Positions 62,318 to 64,000 of a DNA stretch of 64,000 nucleotides are shown piece by piece (position 1 is the first letter of the stretch; every line of letters starts with the position of its first letter). This DNA is from Comamonas antarctica (lineage in GTDB: Bacteria > Pseudomonadota > Gammaproteobacteria > Burkholderiales > Burkholderiaceae_C). Both the position numbers and the translations under genes were made by a program. The notes beneath the pieces are model-generated. The model had not been told where the DNA came from. It saw nothing but the letters and a program-made list of their open reading frames with translations, and made no database searches. The stretch is taken from positions 1,605,501 to 1,669,500 of the forward strand of contig NZ_CP054840.1 in assembly GCF_013363755.1 (NCBI RefSeq), in the 5' to 3' direction.

Positions 62318-63502
62318 ATGAGCGTTCCCCAGATCCGCATTCCCGCCATCTACATGCGCGGCGGCACCAGCAAGGGCGTGTTCTTTCGCCTGCACGACCT
62401 GCCGCTCAGCGCGCAGCAGCCCGGCGCCGCGCGCGATGCCATCCTGCTGCGCACGCTTGGCAGCCCCGATCCCTATGGCAAGCAGATCGACGGCATGGGC
62501 AATGCTTCTTCCAGCACCAGCAAGGCAGTGATTCTTTCGGCCAGCACGCGGCCGGGCCATGATGTCGACTATCTGTTTGGCCAGGTGTCCATCGACCAGC
62601 CATTTGTCGACTGGAGCGGCAATTGCGGCAATCTCTCGGCTGCCGTCGGGCCGTGCGCCATTCAGATGGGACTGATTGACGCAGCGCGCCTGCCGCGCGA
62701 CGGCACGTTCACGGTGCGCATCTGGCAGGCGAATATCGGCAAGACCATCGTTGCCCATGTGCCGATCACCAACGGCCAGGTGCAGGAAACCGGCGATTTC
62801 GAGCTCGATGGCGTGGCGTTTCCAGCGGCCGAAGTGGCGCTCGAGTTTCTCGACCCGGCCGACGAAGGCGGGCAGGGCGGCGCGATGTTCCCCACGGGCA
62901 ATGTGGTCGATGAACTCGAGGTGCCCGGCGTGGGCCGCGTGGCCGCGACGCTGATCAATGCCGGCATTCCCACCATCTTTCTCGATGCGCGCGACCTGGG
63001 CTACACCGGCTGCGAACTGCAGCAGGACATCAATGCCGACCCCGGGGCATTGGCGCGCTTCGAGGCGATACGCGCCCAGGGCGCGCTGCGCATGGGCCTG
63101 ATCCAGTCGCTGGCCGAGGCGGCGCTGCGCCAGCACACGCCCAAGATCGCGTTTGTCGCGCCGGCCGCGGGCTATACCGCGTCAAGCGGCAAGCGCATCG
63201 AGCCCGGCGATGTCGATCTGCTGGTGCGCGCGCTGTCGATGGGCCAGCTGCACCACGCGATGATGGGCACGGCTGCCGTGGCCATAGGTACGGCGGCGGC
63301 TATCCCGGGCACGCTGGTGAATCTGGCCGCGGGTGGCGGCGAGCGCGCCGCGGTGCGCTTTGGCCATCCCTCGGGCACGCTGCGCGTGGGCGCCGAGGCG
63401 CGCGAGGTCGATGGCCAGTGGCAGGTGACCAAGGCCTTGATGAGCCGCAGCGCGCGCATCCTGATGGAAGGCTGGGTGCGGGTGCCGGGCGATTGCTTCT
63501 GA
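62318..63502 (+). CDS. PrpF-family isomerase (4-oxalomesaconate tautomerase-like)
   Basis: A 394-residue diaminopimelate-epimerase-fold protein. IPAIYMRGGTSKGVFF and DWSGNCGNLSAAVGPCAIQM carry the two half-site Cys/Gly elements of the family, and VAPAAGYTASSG and AGGGERAAVRFGHPSGTLRV end it. PrpF members isomerise 2-methylaconitate or 4-oxalomesaconate. The RraA-type aldolase nearby favours the latter. AGGAG upstream supports the start at 62318. Confidence 0.88.
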   Translation: MSVPQIRIPAIYMRGGTSKGVFFRLHDLPLSAQQPGAARDAILLRTLGSPDPYGKQIDGMGNASSSTSKAVILSASTRPGHDVDYLFGQVSIDQPFVDWSGNCGNLSAAVGPCAIQMGLIDAARLPRDGTFTVRIWQANIGKTIVAHVPITNGQVQETGDFELDGVAFPAAEVALEFLDPADEGGQGGAMFPTGNVVDELEVPGVGRVAATLINAGIPTIFLDARDLGYTGCELQQDINADPGALARFEAIRAQGALRMGLIQSLAEAALRQHTPKIAFVAPAAGYTASSGKRIEPGDVDLLVRALSMGQLHHAMMGTAAVAIGTAAAIPGTLVNLAAGGGERAAVRFGHPSGTLRVGAEAREVDGQWQVTKALMSRSARILMEGWVRVPGDCF

Positions 63503-63526
63503 GATCCCAGTGATTGCCCGCGCAGC

Positions 63527-64000
63527 CTAGAACACGCCCATGGCCAAACCCGCCGCCATGGCTTCTCCCAGCGCTCGGCATTGCGCCAGGTCGGTGGCGG
63601 CAATCTGCTTCGTCGCGAGAATCGCTTCGGGCGTCTGTGCATGCGTGCAGACGATCAGCGGCTCGGCCACGGGCTTGAGGCGCCAGCCGGTGGCAATGCG
63701 CGCGATCTGGCGCGCGGCGTTCTGGCCGTCGCTGCCGGCGCAGACCAGGCTTGCATAGGGCCGGCCGTTGATGCGCTCCAACGCGCCGTAGTAGCTGCGG
63801 TCGAAGAAATCCTTGAGTTGCCCGCTGATGGCGGCCAGGTTTTCGGGCGTGGCGAAAAGATAGCCATCGGCCGCCAGCACGTCGCCTGCTCCGGCCTCGC
63901 GCGCATGCAGCAAGCGCACGTCGACGCTGCCCTCGGCGGCGGCGCCGTCCTTCGCGGCCTGCGCCATCTGGCGCGTGCCGTCGGTGAGCGAGTGGTAGAC
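63527..64000 (-). CDS. Flavodoxin-family protein, 5' end outside the window
   Basis: The visible 157 C-terminal residues (frame open to the window edge) include SLTDGTRQMAQ, LAADGYLFATPENLAAISGQ, LKDFFDRSYYG and VCAGSDGQNAARQIARI, matching NADPH-dependent FMN reductase/flavodoxin-like proteins. The N-terminal FMN phosphate loop is mostly beyond base 64000. Confidence 0.8.
   Translation of the reverse strand, partial: VYHSLTDGTRQMAQAAKDGAAAEGSVDVRLLHAREAGAGDVLAADGYLFATPENLAAISGQLKDFFDRSYYGALERINGRPYASLVCAGSDGQNAARQIARIATGWRLKPVAEPLIVCTHAQTPEAILATKQIAATDLAQCRALGEAMAAGLAMGVF

Overview
The window is high-GC proteobacterial DNA. Gene content points to the Betaproteobacteria, family Comamonadaceae (Burkholderiales): several tripartite-tricarboxylate (Bug/TctC) binding proteins beside LysR regulators, a beta-type assimilatory nitrate cluster, a QueE of the Burkholderiales type and a tmRNA end of the usual betaproteobacterial form. 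The genus cannot be fixed from sequence reading alone. No complete mobile element, CRISPR array or rRNA operon is visible.

Layout. 1-1 kb: 3' end of tmRNA (ssrA), its terminator and a decayed HipA-like gene. 1.3-2.9 kb: a low-complexity Gly/Gln/Arg protein and a YbaY-type lipoprotein. 3.1-9.1 kb: a TPP riboswitch followed by a tightly packed six-gene operon encoding a LuxE-like acyl-activating enzyme, a LuxC-like acyl reductase, an NMT1/ThiY-like ABC importer (ATPase, permease, binding protein) and a short-chain dehydrogenase. This is the most interesting locus: it looks like import and stepwise reduction of a carboxylated thiamine precursor or breakdown product (acid to aldehyde to alcohol) under TPP control. 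9.3-20.4 kb: stress genes (CsbD, small membrane proteins, TerB-like, GGDEF, DUF3309, glycine-zipper and NPGQQQ-repeat proteins) around a complete stressosome module (RsbR-RsbS-RsbT, an ATPase-PP2C fusion and two sensor kinases).

20.6-24.3 kb: three tandem CesT-type type III chaperone paralogues and a 778-residue effector-like protein, with no secretion apparatus in the window. 24.7-31.4 kb: cobA-nasA-nirD-nirB nitrate/nitrite assimilation, preceded by a leader with two ANTAR-type hexaloop hairpins and an intrinsic terminator. 31.6-36 kb: GAF protein, Bug protein, gamma-glutamyltransferase and LysR. 36-40.3 kb: nitrate ABC transporter (nrt) with the same kind of leader, and the ANTAR antiterminator NasT. 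Both nitrogen operons therefore look controlled by NasT-dependent antitermination.

40.4-42.5 kb: a membrane protein/XRE regulator pair, a deletion scar joining a LysR 5' part to a Bug 3' part, and tRNA-Gln. 42.7-48.8 kb: membrane PQQ dehydrogenase, Dps, a secreted nuclease, a DUF333 lipoprotein, and queuosine-pathway genes including a three-domain QueD-like fusion. 49-53.4 kb: putA with one frameshift, converging on a methyltransferase with an in-frame TGA. 53.6-56.2 kb: DUF2946 protein and TonB receptor. 56.2-64 kb: LysR genes, an FMN-dependent 2-hydroxyacid dehydrogenase, a Bug protein, an RraA-type aldolase, a D-2-hydroxyacid dehydrogenase, a PrpF-type isomerase and a flavodoxin-like protein cut by the window end. 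These suggest catabolism of a small hydroxy- or tricarboxylic acid.
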